The notes under the pieces are model-generated. The model was not told the DNA's origin. It did no database searches and worked only from the letters and a program-made list of their open reading frames with translations. The translations under genes were made by a program, and so were the position numbers. Shown here in pieces: positions 1 through 10,259 of a stretch of DNA of 64,000 bases. Positions within the stretch are counted from its first letter, which is position 1. Every line of letters begins with the position of its first letter. The stretch comes from Bacillota bacterium (GTDB lineage: Bacteria; Bacillota; UBA4882; UBA8346): contig JAEVYU010000079.1 in NCBI GenBank assembly GCA_023392595.1, positions 62,001-126,000 of the forward strand. Direction: 5' to 3'.

Positions 1-325
1 CATCCCTTTCCCTTGTCCAAAACGGGACCTGGAACCCTGCATTGCCAATGATTTTCTCCAATTTTTCCGGAAAAAGGACCCCGAATTTTTTCTTAAACTC
101 CCTTTCAAAATTCTTTTTTGAAATGACACCCAAATCGATTTCGAGTCGGTCAATTCGAATGATCCCATCCCCGCAGGCGATTTCATCGCAATAGGCATCC
201 AGCTCAGGTAGGATTTCCCGTTTGAGAAATTCACCGGCTTTACTTTGCAATGCAAAAGAACCAACCGATGAATCCAACGTTAAATCTAAAATTTGCTTTT
301 TTATGATATGGGTTTGATTTTTCAT
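1..325 (-). CDS. Contractile injection system tape-measure protein, N-terminal part (runs off the window)
   Basis: This is the 5' end of a gene that continues beyond position 1. The first ~108 residues carry the hallmark of the CIS tape-measure family (CIS_TMP): an opening MKNQTHIIKKQILDL, then an acidic helix, then IRIDRLEIDLGVIS. In characterised systems this protein fills the tube lumen and sets sheath length. The ATG at 325 is chosen because AGAGGA lies about 10 nt upstream. It follows the large LamG baseplate gene after 125 bp and is the last gene of the CIS operon visible here. The family call rests on the N-terminal motif only; total length and any C-terminal domains are unseen. Confidence 0.78.
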   Translation of the reverse strand, partial: MKNQTHIIKKQILDLTLDSSVGSFALQSKAGEFLKREILPELDAYCDEIACGDGIIRIDRLEIDLGVISKKNFEREFKKKFGVLFPEKLEKIIGNAGFQVPFWTRERD

Positions 326-450
326 CCAACAGATTCCTCTGTTTCTTCTTTGATTCACTCAACCATCTTAAAAATAGGCAAAAAGAGTCCGGCGATACCG
401 TTTAACGCGGTTCGCCGGTCTCTTTTGTATCCGGCATGGTTGGCAACCGT

Positions 451-3400
451 TTACTGGGTTATTCCCCATTTTTTGATCAAGTAATTCTGAACTGCGGCTA
501 GTTCCTCCTCAGTCAACACTTTATCCAAGACAATGATCTCAGCGATCTCTCCAGTCAAGTAATTACCTCCAGTGTTCACTGCCCCAATCGCAAATTGCTT
601 TGAATCTTTCAGGCTCAGATTACGGGCTATTTTCTTCCCATCCGAGGCCACACCGTCCACATATATGCGGGTGAATCCGGTTTCTTTCATCCGGGTCAAA
701 GCGCCGACATGGAAATGGCCGAAGGAAGCCGCTTGGCTGATTCGGTGATCCGCATCATCCGGCACGCCGATTCCGGCGGTAAATTGACCGTCCTTTCCGA
801 CCAATATCCCAAAATCCCTCATATTGAGCTGTCCACGGGTTCCGGCGCAGTTGCCGTCGAACAAGCCCACTCCTTCCAACCAGTTTTCGGTTAGAACGAT
901 GGTCAGGATAGCCCCTTCAACAACCGAGTTCAAAAAACCATCTGAACTCCCTTCATAAGCATTCTTTAACGCTTTTCCGGCGCCGGTAATATACCCTTCC
1001 GCCTCCAGGCCTTTCCAGATGTTTTCCGACAGCGCCCGGTCTACCCCACCGATACTGGTAAACGCATCTTCCAAAATCACTTTTTGGGACTGGAAATGAG
1101 CCCTTAAAATCCCGTCGATTCCCTTTTTAAACTCATCCTTGATAGGGCTGGTCACGCTTGCATCCAAAGCCAGCGCAAAATCGGAATTTCCCGGCAAAAA
1201 TGCCGGCAACACATTCCCATACTCATCAATATAACCGCTATCTTTAAAGTAGGTCCAAATCTTTACAGAATTTGAACTATCCACTCCGGCGATAACTATG
1301 AAAGCATCCTGGGAAACAGGCATATATTCGCTCGCTGCTTCATCATCGGCCTTATAAACAATGATGACGGAGAAATCATCCTGAACCGACGGTTTCAAAG
1401 TCATAAAGGTTTGTTTTTCCCGGTCAAAGTGGACTGTGCCAAGACCATGATAGGAATTTTCCTTATATTGGGGTTGATGGACGGGATCGTTTTGAACAGC
1501 GTAATTGCTGCTTCCATCAAGGTCAAACCACTGGGAAACCTTTCCTTCATCATCGCCGACAATCGTCCCCAATTTACTGGCATCCAAATGCAGTACCGGT
1601 TTGGCGATATTGTTGATTCCGGAAAGGTCGATCCGCCATTTCCGGGAGAAATAGCCCTCCAAGTTCTGGCGTTCACTATCGGCCAAAATCCGGTTAAACG
1701 CCAATACTTCGGCAATCATCCCATGATAGTAACCTTTACTGAACTTTTCACCGGTTTGCATCCGGATTGCTCCCAGAGTCAATTCTCCCAACTTTTTCAA
1801 AGAAACCGCCCTGTCATCAGTTTCGCTCGCTTTTAATAAGCCATCGAGGTATATCTGAACTTTTCCCTCCGCCTTATCCCGACTGATAACTGCAATATGA
1901 GGAAGATTCAAGGAAAGTTCCGATTCGGTTCGTTTAGCGCCCACTCTCGCTCCGAAAGTGTTGTTGCGGGTGATGACAATTCCAAAGTTATTATCGGTTC
2001 CACCGTTATCATGATCGATTAAACCGGCTTCATCCCATCCGGGATAAAGATTTCCAGTGGTCGCGGCTTGAAAGACAACTGCCATAGTTACGTCATCAAA
2101 TGAAGCGGCAGCCGGAGCAACGTCCATGGAACTATTGTTAAATTGGAGCGCCGGCAGCCCCTGGAGTCCCTCCGTTACATATTCAGGTTGATATTCAGTT
2201 ACCGTCTGAGTAGCCGTCACATTGCTGAAGCTGTCAGGATCGGACCATTTGGAAACCCGATTACCGGCATCTTTGGTAATCGTTGTGGCAACGGAGGCAT
2301 CCAAATGGAGTTCCAGGCCCGTCGTATCAACCGGGAGCGTTACAATAGGAATCTGCCATTTTGCAGAGAGATAACTCTCAATCTGCTGCCGCTTTTCATC
2401 GGAAAGAGCTTGATCAAAAATGATCATTTCTCCTATCAAGCCTCGAAAAGGTTGGCCCTCGCTGTTGAAAGCGCCGATTTTAATACTCCGGGAATCATTT
2501 AAGGTCACATCATCCCTTAAGTCGGCCTGGGCTTGAAAGAGTCCGTCGGCATACAGCTTTACCAGACCATCGGCTTTAGCGCGCGTAAAGGAGATAAAAT
2601 GGGGCGCATTAAAATTCATGGTTTTCGTTTTAACGGTATTGTCCCGGGAAAGCCGATCCCCAATGCCGCCCATTACCACCATCTTTTCGCCTACTTTTCC
2701 GAAGGAAATACCAAAATCATTAAAGCTTCCGGAGCAATCGGCGTCGATGATGGCTACTCCTTCCGTCCAATCCGTATCGACGTTCAGGACCGCCGGTAAG
2801 TTTTTCCCGGTGTAATATTCTTTGTCCGGCTGAAACAGCGCTATGATGGTGAAATCATCCTGAACCACCCGGTCTATACTTAAGCAGTCTTCGTATAAAT
2901 CTCCCGCATCGACCCCTTTCTGGGTAAATTGGATGGTGCCCAACCCGTTTAAGCCATCCACAACATAGCTTGGTCTACGGTTTACAGTATTCTGGACAGC
3001 ATTATTTCCACTATCACTCTGATCCAACCATTGATAAACATGGGTATCCCTGTTAAGCACTGCGCCGGATTCATCCAAAACACTCCTTTGCCGGGAGGCG
3101 TCCAGATGTAAAAGCGGCGTCGCCACCGGGTTCACTCCGGAGATATCGATCTGCCATTTTTCACTTAAAAACTCCTCTAAACGCTGACGATCCCATGTCG
3201 AAAGCGCTTCATCAAAAAAGACGATCTCCCCGATTTTTCCATTAAACCCGAAATGCCCATCTCTACCGCGGCCGACAACCAGGTCCAAAGGACAATCGCT
3301 AAAAGCGCGCGCATCTTGAAATTCTTTGGAGGCATGATATTTACCATCCACCCACAATGTAACCTGAAGTTTTCCGGAAATCACCCGACCTAAAACAAAG

Positions 3401-6400
3401 GCGAAGTGAGCCTGCCCACGCTCTGCCGCCAGTGCCACCTTTTCAGCTTTCGCTGCCACACTCACAGTTCCTTCCGTTCCCACGGATAGGGTAAAACTTT
3501 TTGAATCCTCCGTCTCAGCGGCTGTTCCATCCAGTAAACAACCCCCGTTCCCATTGTCGCCCGCATCAGCTTGATAAACCAATGCCATGGTAAAATCGGA
3601 TTGAAAGAAGCCGTGGGAACTGTTGGGAATTACTAACGCCGCGTTTTTAAATTTTACCGCCGGTAATCCTGCAATCCCCTCAACTACATAAACTGGTTTT
3701 AATGCCGTGGTAGCCTGGGTGGCAGATTTTTTATTGCCGCTCAAATCAATCCAACTGCCGATTTTGTTGGTGATTTCATCTTTGATAAAGCTGGTGGCGG
3801 CGTTGGCGTCCAAATGCAAGGCCGGTTTGGCGATGGAACTTACGGCGGACAAGGGGATATTCCATTTTTCCGAGAGGTATTCTTCCAGGTTTTCCTTACG
3901 ATTCCCGGTTAAAACGGAATCAAGGATAATCACCTCGCCGATGTCACAGGGGGTCCCCGGGGCCAATATTACGGTCTCCTCGCTCAGGGCGCTATTAACC
4001 GTCAGTTGTTGTGAAGTTTGTAAAACTCCGTCCAGGTATAAACGAATCTCGCCGGCGGTTCGATCGCGAATGAACATTGCCAAGTGTGGACTTTCCGCTT
4101 CGGACTCTAAGAAAACAGTTTGTGCGGCAATACCGCCCACAACATCCCCATTACCCCTAAATCCCAACTGAAACCCATTGGATTCCCCTTGAATCAGGTT
4201 AAAAATTACTTTCTCCTGTCCTGTCTGAATTGGAGTTTTAAAGACCGCCATTACAGTCAAATCATCTTGAACGAGTCCATCCGCGATCCGCAGCCGGGAA
4301 TCTTTATTCAAGTGAATCGAAGGTTTGGCGCCCATACCGGTCTTCTTATAAACCGGAGATGTGGCCCCTTCAGAAATCGCCGGATGATTATTTCCGCTTA
4401 AATCCGTCCATTCCGAAACCGGACTTTCATCCGCGGGCTCTGTTTCCGTACCGGACACCTGTGTCGCGTCAAGATGGAGTACAGGCAACCTTGGCCGGCC
4501 GATCTCCAAAAATTCCATCAGCTCATTTCGATATTCATTGTATTGAGAAGAGTTCCCCTGTTTATGCCGGACCAATTCAACCAGAAAATGTTGATAAATA
4601 TCAAGAAAATTACTCATTTGGTCCACAGTAAACTCTAAAACCGTATAAGTAATATGGGCCGGTGTCTCATTATCAATCGTAGCATAAAATAGCTCCTTAA
4701 ACTTGCTGTTGCCGAACCTCCCCGCTTTTTTGGGAATCAGATACGTTAGTTGATAAGTATAGGGGTCCGGTTGATAATCTTCGGTGATTCGTTCGCTACA
4801 TATAAAATCCAGCGGCATCGACCCGGCCGGCCGAAACAAAATATGCTCAACCAGATAAAATTCTTCCGACTCTTCGCTGGTATCTGTACCAACGGTTAAG
4901 TCGATCCCTAACTTCGAGGCGATCAAATTCTTGAGTCCGTCGGTCTGACTGCTTTGGGTAGAATGCGCCAGATAATTATAGGCTTTATTCCGGTTCTGAC
5001 TAAGTTCCGGATAATTTTCCAGGAAATCCGCTTTTGCATTTAAATAATAGGCTTCTTTTTTTTCTTTTTCCAAGGCTACCGAGGCGTTATATTTGTAGCC
5101 GAATACGGCATAATCCGCAAATTTCTCGTTAAACTGAGCCAACAAGTGATCGAGGATGCGGCTTTTCCGTTTAAAGGCAGTTTCACAAAAGGGCAGACTT
5201 TCTGTGGGATCTTTTTCAACCATCTCTTGGATCTCCGGAAAATCGCTTTTCCAGATCGCTTCCGGAAGCAGCCGGGAAAAATAACTCTTTAAAAGTTCTT
5301 CCCGGTTTTGCCGGAAAGCAAATAACCGTTTAAAACTGTCTAATTGTTTGAGATAATTCACCAGAATTTGCTCAAAGAACAGCAAATAGGCCCGAAGTTG
5401 TTTTGCCTGGGCCCGCCGCAAATCCGATACACTCGACGAAAGCCCGGTTTCACTTACCCCATAGACTGCCGGCAATTGATAAGAAATTGAGTTGTACTCG
5501 GTTAACGTGTCGGATATTTCCCCCAATGGTTCCGTTAAGTCCATCTCCGGATTATCAAAGATTTCCCGGCTTTCTTCCGCAGCCAACCTTGCGACTGCGG
5601 AAGCCACCGCTGTAGAGCTAATGGGGCAGAGGGTATCATTTTTAAATAAACGAAGTTTGCTCCCATTAAAGGCTTCCATCACCAAGGCCTTGGTGATGTC
5701 TACAACAAGCGCCCACTCCTGTTTATCCCGAACATCGGGATTTGGCGCGTTGGTGATGAATAAATTCTTGACATCCTTCACATCCGAATGGGCCATGATA
5801 ATCCGGATGAGATCGGAGGTATGCAGTTCTTTAAGTTTTGCGCCGGTCCCCAATTCATCATCATCAATAAAGCCGTTTTCAAGTTGAGGCCCGGTAAAAA
5901 TTTCCTCGATGGTTTTCCCTTTTTGCAGCATTCGTTTCAAGCTATATTGGCGAATGCGCGGCGATATGAAATTCTTAAGATCATAGTATATTTGGGCCAT
6001 AACCTCATTGGCGTCGGCCTTCTGATCGATCCGGATATCGGAATACACTGAGATGGTTTCCTCTTCCATCATATGAATCTCGACAAAGTCCTCACATAAG
6101 TTCCGATGTTCGTGAAGTTTCTCTTCAACCGCCTTTTTAAGAGCGGCCTCATTGGCCACCTCTTCTTCCTTCTCGATATACACCCGATATAACCCATTTA
6201 AACTCAATCTTTCGGAACCCGAGGCATAATCATAGAGTATTGCATTATTATCTTTGTCATAGTACAAAGCCGGTTCACTTTCAGTTACCGGAACCAGCCA
6301 GGCATTTTTCACCCCGGGAAGGTCAATGAGGAGTTTCCGGTAGTCATTGATGGTTACCGGATTGATCGTTAAAATCTCGCCCGGTGAAAAATAATGTTCC

Positions 6401-6627
6401 GTAATGCTACTTTCCGTGTTCTCCGTGACAATTGTGGAAATATCTTGTTCCAGCCGCGAATCCAGATCGGTAATGGCATAACAAAGCAATTCCAGCAAGG
6501 TAACCCCCGGATCATGAATACCATAATCGGTCCAAATTTGGCCGGAAATGGCCTGCAGGTGTGCCAATCCCTCTTGTCGCAGAGTTTGCCAATCAAAAAT
6601 ATTGAATGAAGTCGTTGAATTTGCCAT
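451..6627 (-). CDS. Baseplate protein (Cis12-like) fused to five LamG/concanavalin-like domains
   Basis: About 2,058 residues. The N-terminus contains WTDYGIHDPGVTLLELLCYA (about residues 34-54), the signature of CIS/phage baseplate wedge proteins that contact the J protein, and residues 1-~710 form this structural part. After it come five tandem jelly-roll units, each opening with a version of LHLDAS and closing with EIIxxDxxLxxxxRxxxExYLxxKWxI, starting near residues 712, 927, 1166, 1434 and 1671. Such LamG-like folds usually bind glycans or proteins, so the baseplate itself may carry adhesins. The fifth unit is interrupted by ~120 residues holding two IWxxFxxxGYI motifs. The ATG at 6627 (MANSTT) is preferred to an in-frame TTG 12 nt upstream, which sits too close to the AGGAA box. 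Baseplate role fairly sure; ligand unknown. Confidence 0.8.
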   Translation of the reverse strand: MANSTTSFNIFDWQTLRQEGLAHLQAISGQIWTDYGIHDPGVTLLELLCYAITDLDSRLEQDISTIVTENTESSITEHYFSPGEILTINPVTINDYRKLLIDLPGVKNAWLVPVTESEPALYYDKDNNAILYDYASGSERLSLNGLYRVYIEKEEEVANEAALKKAVEEKLHEHRNLCEDFVEIHMMEEETISVYSDIRIDQKADANEVMAQIYYDLKNFISPRIRQYSLKRMLQKGKTIEEIFTGPQLENGFIDDDELGTGAKLKELHTSDLIRIIMAHSDVKDVKNLFITNAPNPDVRDKQEWALVVDITKALVMEAFNGSKLRLFKNDTLCPISSTAVASAVARLAAEESREIFDNPEMDLTEPLGEISDTLTEYNSISYQLPAVYGVSETGLSSSVSDLRRAQAKQLRAYLLFFEQILVNYLKQLDSFKRLFAFRQNREELLKSYFSRLLPEAIWKSDFPEIQEMVEKDPTESLPFCETAFKRKSRILDHLLAQFNEKFADYAVFGYKYNASVALEKEKKEAYYLNAKADFLENYPELSQNRNKAYNYLAHSTQSSQTDGLKNLIASKLGIDLTVGTDTSEESEEFYLVEHILFRPAGSMPLDFICSERITEDYQPDPYTYQLTYLIPKKAGRFGNSKFKELFYATIDNETPAHITYTVLEFTVDQMSNFLDIYQHFLVELVRHKQGNSSQYNEYRNELMEFLEIGRPRLPVLHLDATQVSGTETEPADESPVSEWTDLSGNNHPAISEGATSPVYKKTGMGAKPSIHLNKDSRLRIADGLVQDDLTVMAVFKTPIQTGQEKVIFNLIQGESNGFQLGFRGNGDVVGGIAAQTVFLESEAESPHLAMFIRDRTAGEIRLYLDGVLQTSQQLTVNSALSEETVILAPGTPCDIGEVIILDSVLTGNRKENLEEYLSEKWNIPLSAVSSIAKPALHLDANAATSFIKDEITNKIGSWIDLSGNKKSATQATTALKPVYVVEGIAGLPAVKFKNAALVIPNSSHGFFQSDFTMALVYQADAGDNGNGGCLLDGTAAETEDSKSFTLSVGTEGTVSVAAKAEKVALAAERGQAHFAFVLGRVISGKLQVTLWVDGKYHASKEFQDARAFSDCPLDLVVGRGRDGHFGFNGKIGEIVFFDEALSTWDRQRLEEFLSEKWQIDISGVNPVATPLLHLDASRQRSVLDESGAVLNRDTHVYQWLDQSDSGNNAVQNTVNRRPSYVVDGLNGLGTIQFTQKGVDAGDLYEDCLSIDRVVQDDFTIIALFQPDKEYYTGKNLPAVLNVDTDWTEGVAIIDADCSGSFNDFGISFGKVGEKMVVMGGIGDRLSRDNTVKTKTMNFNAPHFISFTRAKADGLVKLYADGLFQAQADLRDDVTLNDSRSIKIGAFNSEGQPFRGLIGEMIIFDQALSDEKRQQIESYLSAKWQIPIVTLPVDTTGLELHLDASVATTITKDAGNRVSKWSDPDSFSNVTATQTVTEYQPEYVTEGLQGLPALQFNNSSMDVAPAAASFDDVTMAVVFQAATTGNLYPGWDEAGLIDHDNGGTDNNFGIVITRNNTFGARVGAKRTESELSLNLPHIAVISRDKAEGKVQIYLDGLLKASETDDRAVSLKKLGELTLGAIRMQTGEKFSKGYYHGMIAEVLAFNRILADSERQNLEGYFSRKWRIDLSGINNIAKPVLHLDASKLGTIVGDDEGKVSQWFDLDGSSNYAVQNDPVHQPQYKENSYHGLGTVHFDREKQTFMTLKPSVQDDFSVIIVYKADDEAASEYMPVSQDAFIVIAGVDSSNSVKIWTYFKDSGYIDEYGNVLPAFLPGNSDFALALDASVTSPIKDEFKKGIDGILRAHFQSQKVILEDAFTSIGGVDRALSENIWKGLEAEGYITGAGKALKNAYEGSSDGFLNSVVEGAILTIVLTENWLEGVGLFDGNCAGTRGQLNMRDFGILVGKDGQFTAGIGVPDDADHRISQAASFGHFHVGALTRMKETGFTRIYVDGVASDGKKIARNLSLKDSKQFAIGAVNTGGNYLTGEIAEIIVLDKVLTEEELAAVQNYLIKKWGITQ

Positions 6628-6748
6628 AACATATCCCAAATTCCTTTTTTTATTTTATTTAAATATAGACAAACAAAAATGACGGATAAAATTACTTTTA
6701 TTCTTTACCCGTCATCTTCAGAGAGGTAATTCATATGCAGTATCGGCG

Positions 6749-9700
6749 TTATATTCCTAAATAACTTACGTTTACCATTACATCTCCGGAGGATCTGTTC
6801 TCCACCATGAGCTTTTGGGCTACGAAGTATACATTGAATTTGCCGGCGCTACCTTGCTGATCCGTAAACTCGTCTCCGGCGATTTTAATAAGACGGTCGA
6901 TTCCGTGAACGGCGAAAAGTCCGGCTGTTAGGCTACTGCCCGCTGTTTTCTCAACTATCAAAACACCCCTGGAATCCCCGGAAAAGGTAATTGCGTCCAC
7001 TGGTACGGTTTGGCCGTCCGCGCCAACTATAAGACCATCCGCCTTTGATAAATCTGCTTTTGTCGCCAACGCTGAAATAGCGGCTTTCTGATCCAGTTCG
7101 CCCTTAACCTTTTCCAGATCTGCTTTCGTGCTTGTCAGATCGGTTTTAACACTCGTTAAGTCGGCTACCGTATTGGTTAAGTTTGTCTTCGTGGTTGCTA
7201 AATCGGTTTTCGTGTTCGCCAGGTCTGTTTTGGTACTTTCCAAATCTACTTTCATAGCTTTCTTGTCCAGCTCGCCGTTGACGTATTCGAGATCGGCTTT
7301 CAGCTCAAGTCCCTTATCAACATAAGTTTTGACCGCCTTTTCAGTCACCAAATTGGCATCGCTGTTTTCGACCAAAGTTCCGCTGTTGGAGATATTGCCG
7401 ATAAACACATCGGAATCGCCGATCTGCAATTGTCCGTTTACCCTGACTGTATTGGTCTTAATCGTGACTTTATTGAAAATATTGCCGGCGGCATTTGCTG
7501 CCAAGCTCGTAGTGGCTAGATCCGTCACCAATAACTCTCCGGTTGCATCCGGAGTTTTACCAATCTCGAAACCACCTGTTTGTCCTGAATGGTCACTTAA
7601 CCAAATTCGCCAATCGGCGATTAGTTGCTCTACTTTACAATTGTCTTGGTTTGCCGGATAAGTAATCGTAAGCAACGAACCCTTGATTTCAAAGCCAAAC
7701 CCATCGCTGGCGTCCCCTTTGGCTTGAATTAAAACTTGAGGATTTGCCGGATTAGCCGTATTCATGATCCGGAGTCCATTTTGGTTCACAACATATTCTT
7801 TATAAATTCCTATCGGCATCAAAGTGATCTCTTGGTCCCGCAAATCCCAGGAGCTGTTCCCAATCCGAACAAATTCAAAACCCGCCGCTTGTTCCGGATA
7901 ATCAATTTGATAAGCTTCCCAATTTTTAATGAAATTTTGGATTATGGAATCGGCATTATAGGTAATGGTTACAATTTTGCTATCATCGACCGTAATATTA
8001 AAGTCACCAGTTTCTCCGGTGACTGTGCCTTCTTTGAGTATTAACTTTGGTGTGACTGATGGCGCACCGTCATATGTTACATAAAGCTTCCCGCTATCAA
8101 GAGTCACATTGTCGGCGGCATTACATGTTCCGGAAACATCTAAATTCCCACATTTAAGATTACTTATGTCTCCATTGGCAACCGTAAGGGATGAAAAATT
8201 GACCGATTCCAGGGCAAGATGGCCACTTACATTCACTTCATTAACATTCAAAGAAGTAATGCTTGCGCTATTCATGATGGTATTAGCGGAAACATTCAAA
8301 TCTCCCGTAATATTCAAGCCACTTTCGGCCATTAACGGGGCTCCGCTTACCGTTATCCCCTTTGCGGCCTGCATAACCCCGTTAATAGTTACTGAGCCGT
8401 CGGTTGCATTCCCCAGCAAAACCGGGCCGGGCGCACTAAAGGTTGAGCCCCCGGCGACCAATAACCCACCGTTCGCCGTAAGGACCCCTTCTTCAACCCT
8501 AGCTGCTCCCCGGACAAGCATACCGGATTTTGCTTCCAAGGTTCCGGTCTCAACCGCCAACCCTGCATTGACGGTTAAACCCTGGTTTGCCTGGAGCTTA
8601 CCAGTAGAAACCACAGCCCCGCCGTCAACCGTCAGACCGTTTTTGGCTGCCAGTTGACCATTCTCCACTATTAATCCTTCGCTAACCGTAATTCCTTCTT
8701 TAACATCTAGTTTGCCAGTCTTTATGGACGCCCCACCGTTTACGGTCAAGCCATCCTTGATCTCCAGTTGACCGCTTTTCAACATCAAGCCGCCATCAAC
8801 CGCGAGTCCTTCCCTTACTTCAAACTTTCCGGTTTCGATTAGCGCTCCATCATTTACAGTTAACCCTTTTTTTGCTTCAAGCCTGCCGCTTTCCAGTACC
8901 AGTCCGTCACGAACTGCGATTCCATCCTTCGCTTCCAGCATTCCGGTTTCCACTACCAGACCGCCGTTGGCGGTGAACCCTTCCTTTGCTTCCAGCCTGC
9001 CCCCTGCTATCGTCAGTCCATCATCAACTTTGAGATTTTCTTTTACTTCAAGCATCCCGCTGTCGACGACCAACCCGCCGGCTACGATTAGCCCGCTCAT
9101 TACTTCCAGTTGGCCGTTTTCCAGCAGTAAACCGCCGGCTACAGTCATTCCCCCTTTTACCTCGAGGGTCCCGGACTGGACTACGGCCCCGCCATTAACG
9201 GTTAACCCGTCCTTGGCATCAAGTTTCCCGCTTTCCAGTGTCAACCCGGCATTCGCTTTGATTCCTTCCTTGGCTTCCAATTTCCCTGTTTGAATAACGG
9301 CTCCATTACTAACATTCACCCCTTGACTTACCGTTAGCGAACCTTCAAAAACGGCATTATCTTTTACGTCGACTTTTCCACCCACAGTGAGTTGATAGCC
9401 CTCTTGAACCGTAGCGCCAATGCTAATATTATTGTTTTCGACGACGAAGACGGGATTTCCAGTTCGATTATCTACCTGTAACGCCGTATCGGATTCCGGA
9501 GTAACATGCAATTTTGCCTGCGGAGCGCTATTGTTAATACCAATGCAACCATTTTCTTTCCGTATAAATATCCTGCTTTTTTCATCAGCGGTGGCGATGT
9601 TCAACCCATTGTTCCCATTAGCTTGGGCTCCGACTCGCCAAACCGGATTCCCTTTAACCCTTGAAAAATCCAGCAAACGATCTTTGGCGCCTTGCTGCAC

Positions 9701-9850
9701 AATCTCCATGGGTTCGCCTTTTTCAGCGGCGCCGATGCCGTCGTCGGCGCTATTGACCATGGAGTCGATCAAATCCGCGAAATCATCCTGGGTGGGTTTA
9801 CTTCCCGTTACAAACAGATCATATAGTTCTTGTCGATTTTTACTTGGCAT
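6749..9850 (-). CDS. CIS tail fibre 2 with fifteen 19-residue repeats and a coiled-coil neck
   Basis: 1,033 residues from the ATG at 9850; GGAGA lies 7 nt upstream, whereas the ATG at 9856 abuts it. Layout: residues 1-~105, an adaptor (QELYDLFVTGSKPTQDDFAD) shared with fibre 1 and probably anchoring to the baseplate; ~190-475, about fifteen 19-residue repeats of the type KLEAKEGLTVNGGLVVESG, likely a beta-helix or triple-beta shaft; ~590-785, two copies of a ~95-residue module also found in the J protein; ~840-935, a heptad-rich coiled coil with TKTDLAN-type repeats; and a ~95-residue C-terminal tip ending VNVSYLGI that probably binds the target. Fibres like this are normally trimeric. Host receptor unknown. 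Confidence 0.75.
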   Translation of the reverse strand: MPSKNRQELYDLFVTGSKPTQDDFADLIDSMVNSADDGIGAAEKGEPMEIVQQGAKDRLLDFSRVKGNPVWRVGAQANGNNGLNIATADEKSRIFIRKENGCIGINNSAPQAKLHVTPESDTALQVDNRTGNPVFVVENNNISIGATVQEGYQLTVGGKVDVKDNAVFEGSLTVSQGVNVSNGAVIQTGKLEAKEGIKANAGLTLESGKLDAKDGLTVNGGAVVQSGTLEVKGGMTVAGGLLLENGQLEVMSGLIVAGGLVVDSGMLEVKENLKVDDGLTIAGGRLEAKEGFTANGGLVVETGMLEAKDGIAVRDGLVLESGRLEAKKGLTVNDGALIETGKFEVREGLAVDGGLMLKSGQLEIKDGLTVNGGASIKTGKLDVKEGITVSEGLIVENGQLAAKNGLTVDGGAVVSTGKLQANQGLTVNAGLAVETGTLEAKSGMLVRGAARVEEGVLTANGGLLVAGGSTFSAPGPVLLGNATDGSVTINGVMQAAKGITVSGAPLMAESGLNITGDLNVSANTIMNSASITSLNVNEVNVSGHLALESVNFSSLTVANGDISNLKCGNLDVSGTCNAADNVTLDSGKLYVTYDGAPSVTPKLILKEGTVTGETGDFNITVDDSKIVTITYNADSIIQNFIKNWEAYQIDYPEQAAGFEFVRIGNSSWDLRDQEITLMPIGIYKEYVVNQNGLRIMNTANPANPQVLIQAKGDASDGFGFEIKGSLLTITYPANQDNCKVEQLIADWRIWLSDHSGQTGGFEIGKTPDATGELLVTDLATTSLAANAAGNIFNKVTIKTNTVRVNGQLQIGDSDVFIGNISNSGTLVENSDANLVTEKAVKTYVDKGLELKADLEYVNGELDKKAMKVDLESTKTDLANTKTDLATTKTNLTNTVADLTSVKTDLTSTKADLEKVKGELDQKAAISALATKADLSKADGLIVGADGQTVPVDAITFSGDSRGVLIVEKTAGSSLTAGLFAVHGIDRLIKIAGDEFTDQQGSAGKFNVYFVAQKLMVENRSSGDVMVNVSYLGI

Positions 9851-9900
9851 TTTCATTCTCCATTACATCAAATTTTATTCTATCGAAGTTAAAGTACTGT

Positions 9901-10257
9901 TTAATTTGGGTTTACAACCGCATTTCTTGCTTGTTGCCGCGCTTCCAACAAGGCTTTATACTCACCATCCGTCAGTGAAGTCGGGATGCCCAAAGCCAAT
10001 TGATCCCGGTGGCGAATTACTTTCCAGTCGGTATCTTTTAAATATATAGTTTCCGTCAAATTCATTTCTGCTTGCTTTTCGGCAGCGGTTTTTTCAGTCT
10101 CGACAAACTGCCCTTCTCTATAAGTTTTACCAAGAATCGCCAATGGATTTGATTCATCCCTTATCTCAATCTGTTGCTCATTTTCATCCAAAGAACTTTG
10201 ATCCAACGGTAAGCTATTAACTCCGTTACAAACGTTATTTTTCAAAATAATATACAA
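9901..10257 (-). CDS. Small protein downstream of fibre 1, possible fibre-assembly factor
   Basis: About 118 residues. The C-terminal half (LKDTDWKVIRHRDQLALG, then EYKALLEARQQARNAV) resembles the TDW-x-VIR / EY-x-LL-x-R pattern at the end of many phage tail-fibre assembly proteins. That similarity is remembered, not searched. It starts 2 nt after the fibre 1 stop codon. I choose a TTG at 10257 because a GGGGGG box lies 6 nt upstream; an ATG at 10278 would overlap fibre 1 and has no ribosome site. Its position between the two fibre genes supports a role as chaperone or accessory of one of them. Confidence 0.55.
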   Translation of the reverse strand: MYIILKNNVCNGVNSLPLDQSSLDENEQQIEIRDESNPLAILGKTYREGQFVETEKTAAEKQAEMNLTETIYLKDTDWKVIRHRDQLALGIPTSLTDGEYKALLEARQQARNAVVNPN

Positions 10258-10259
10258 GT

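Noticed and set aside
8432..9290. Regular 57-bp DNA periodicity resembling a repeat array or CRISPR
   Set aside because: The period is coding (19 codons) inside fibre 2, with diverged units and no spacer/repeat contrast.
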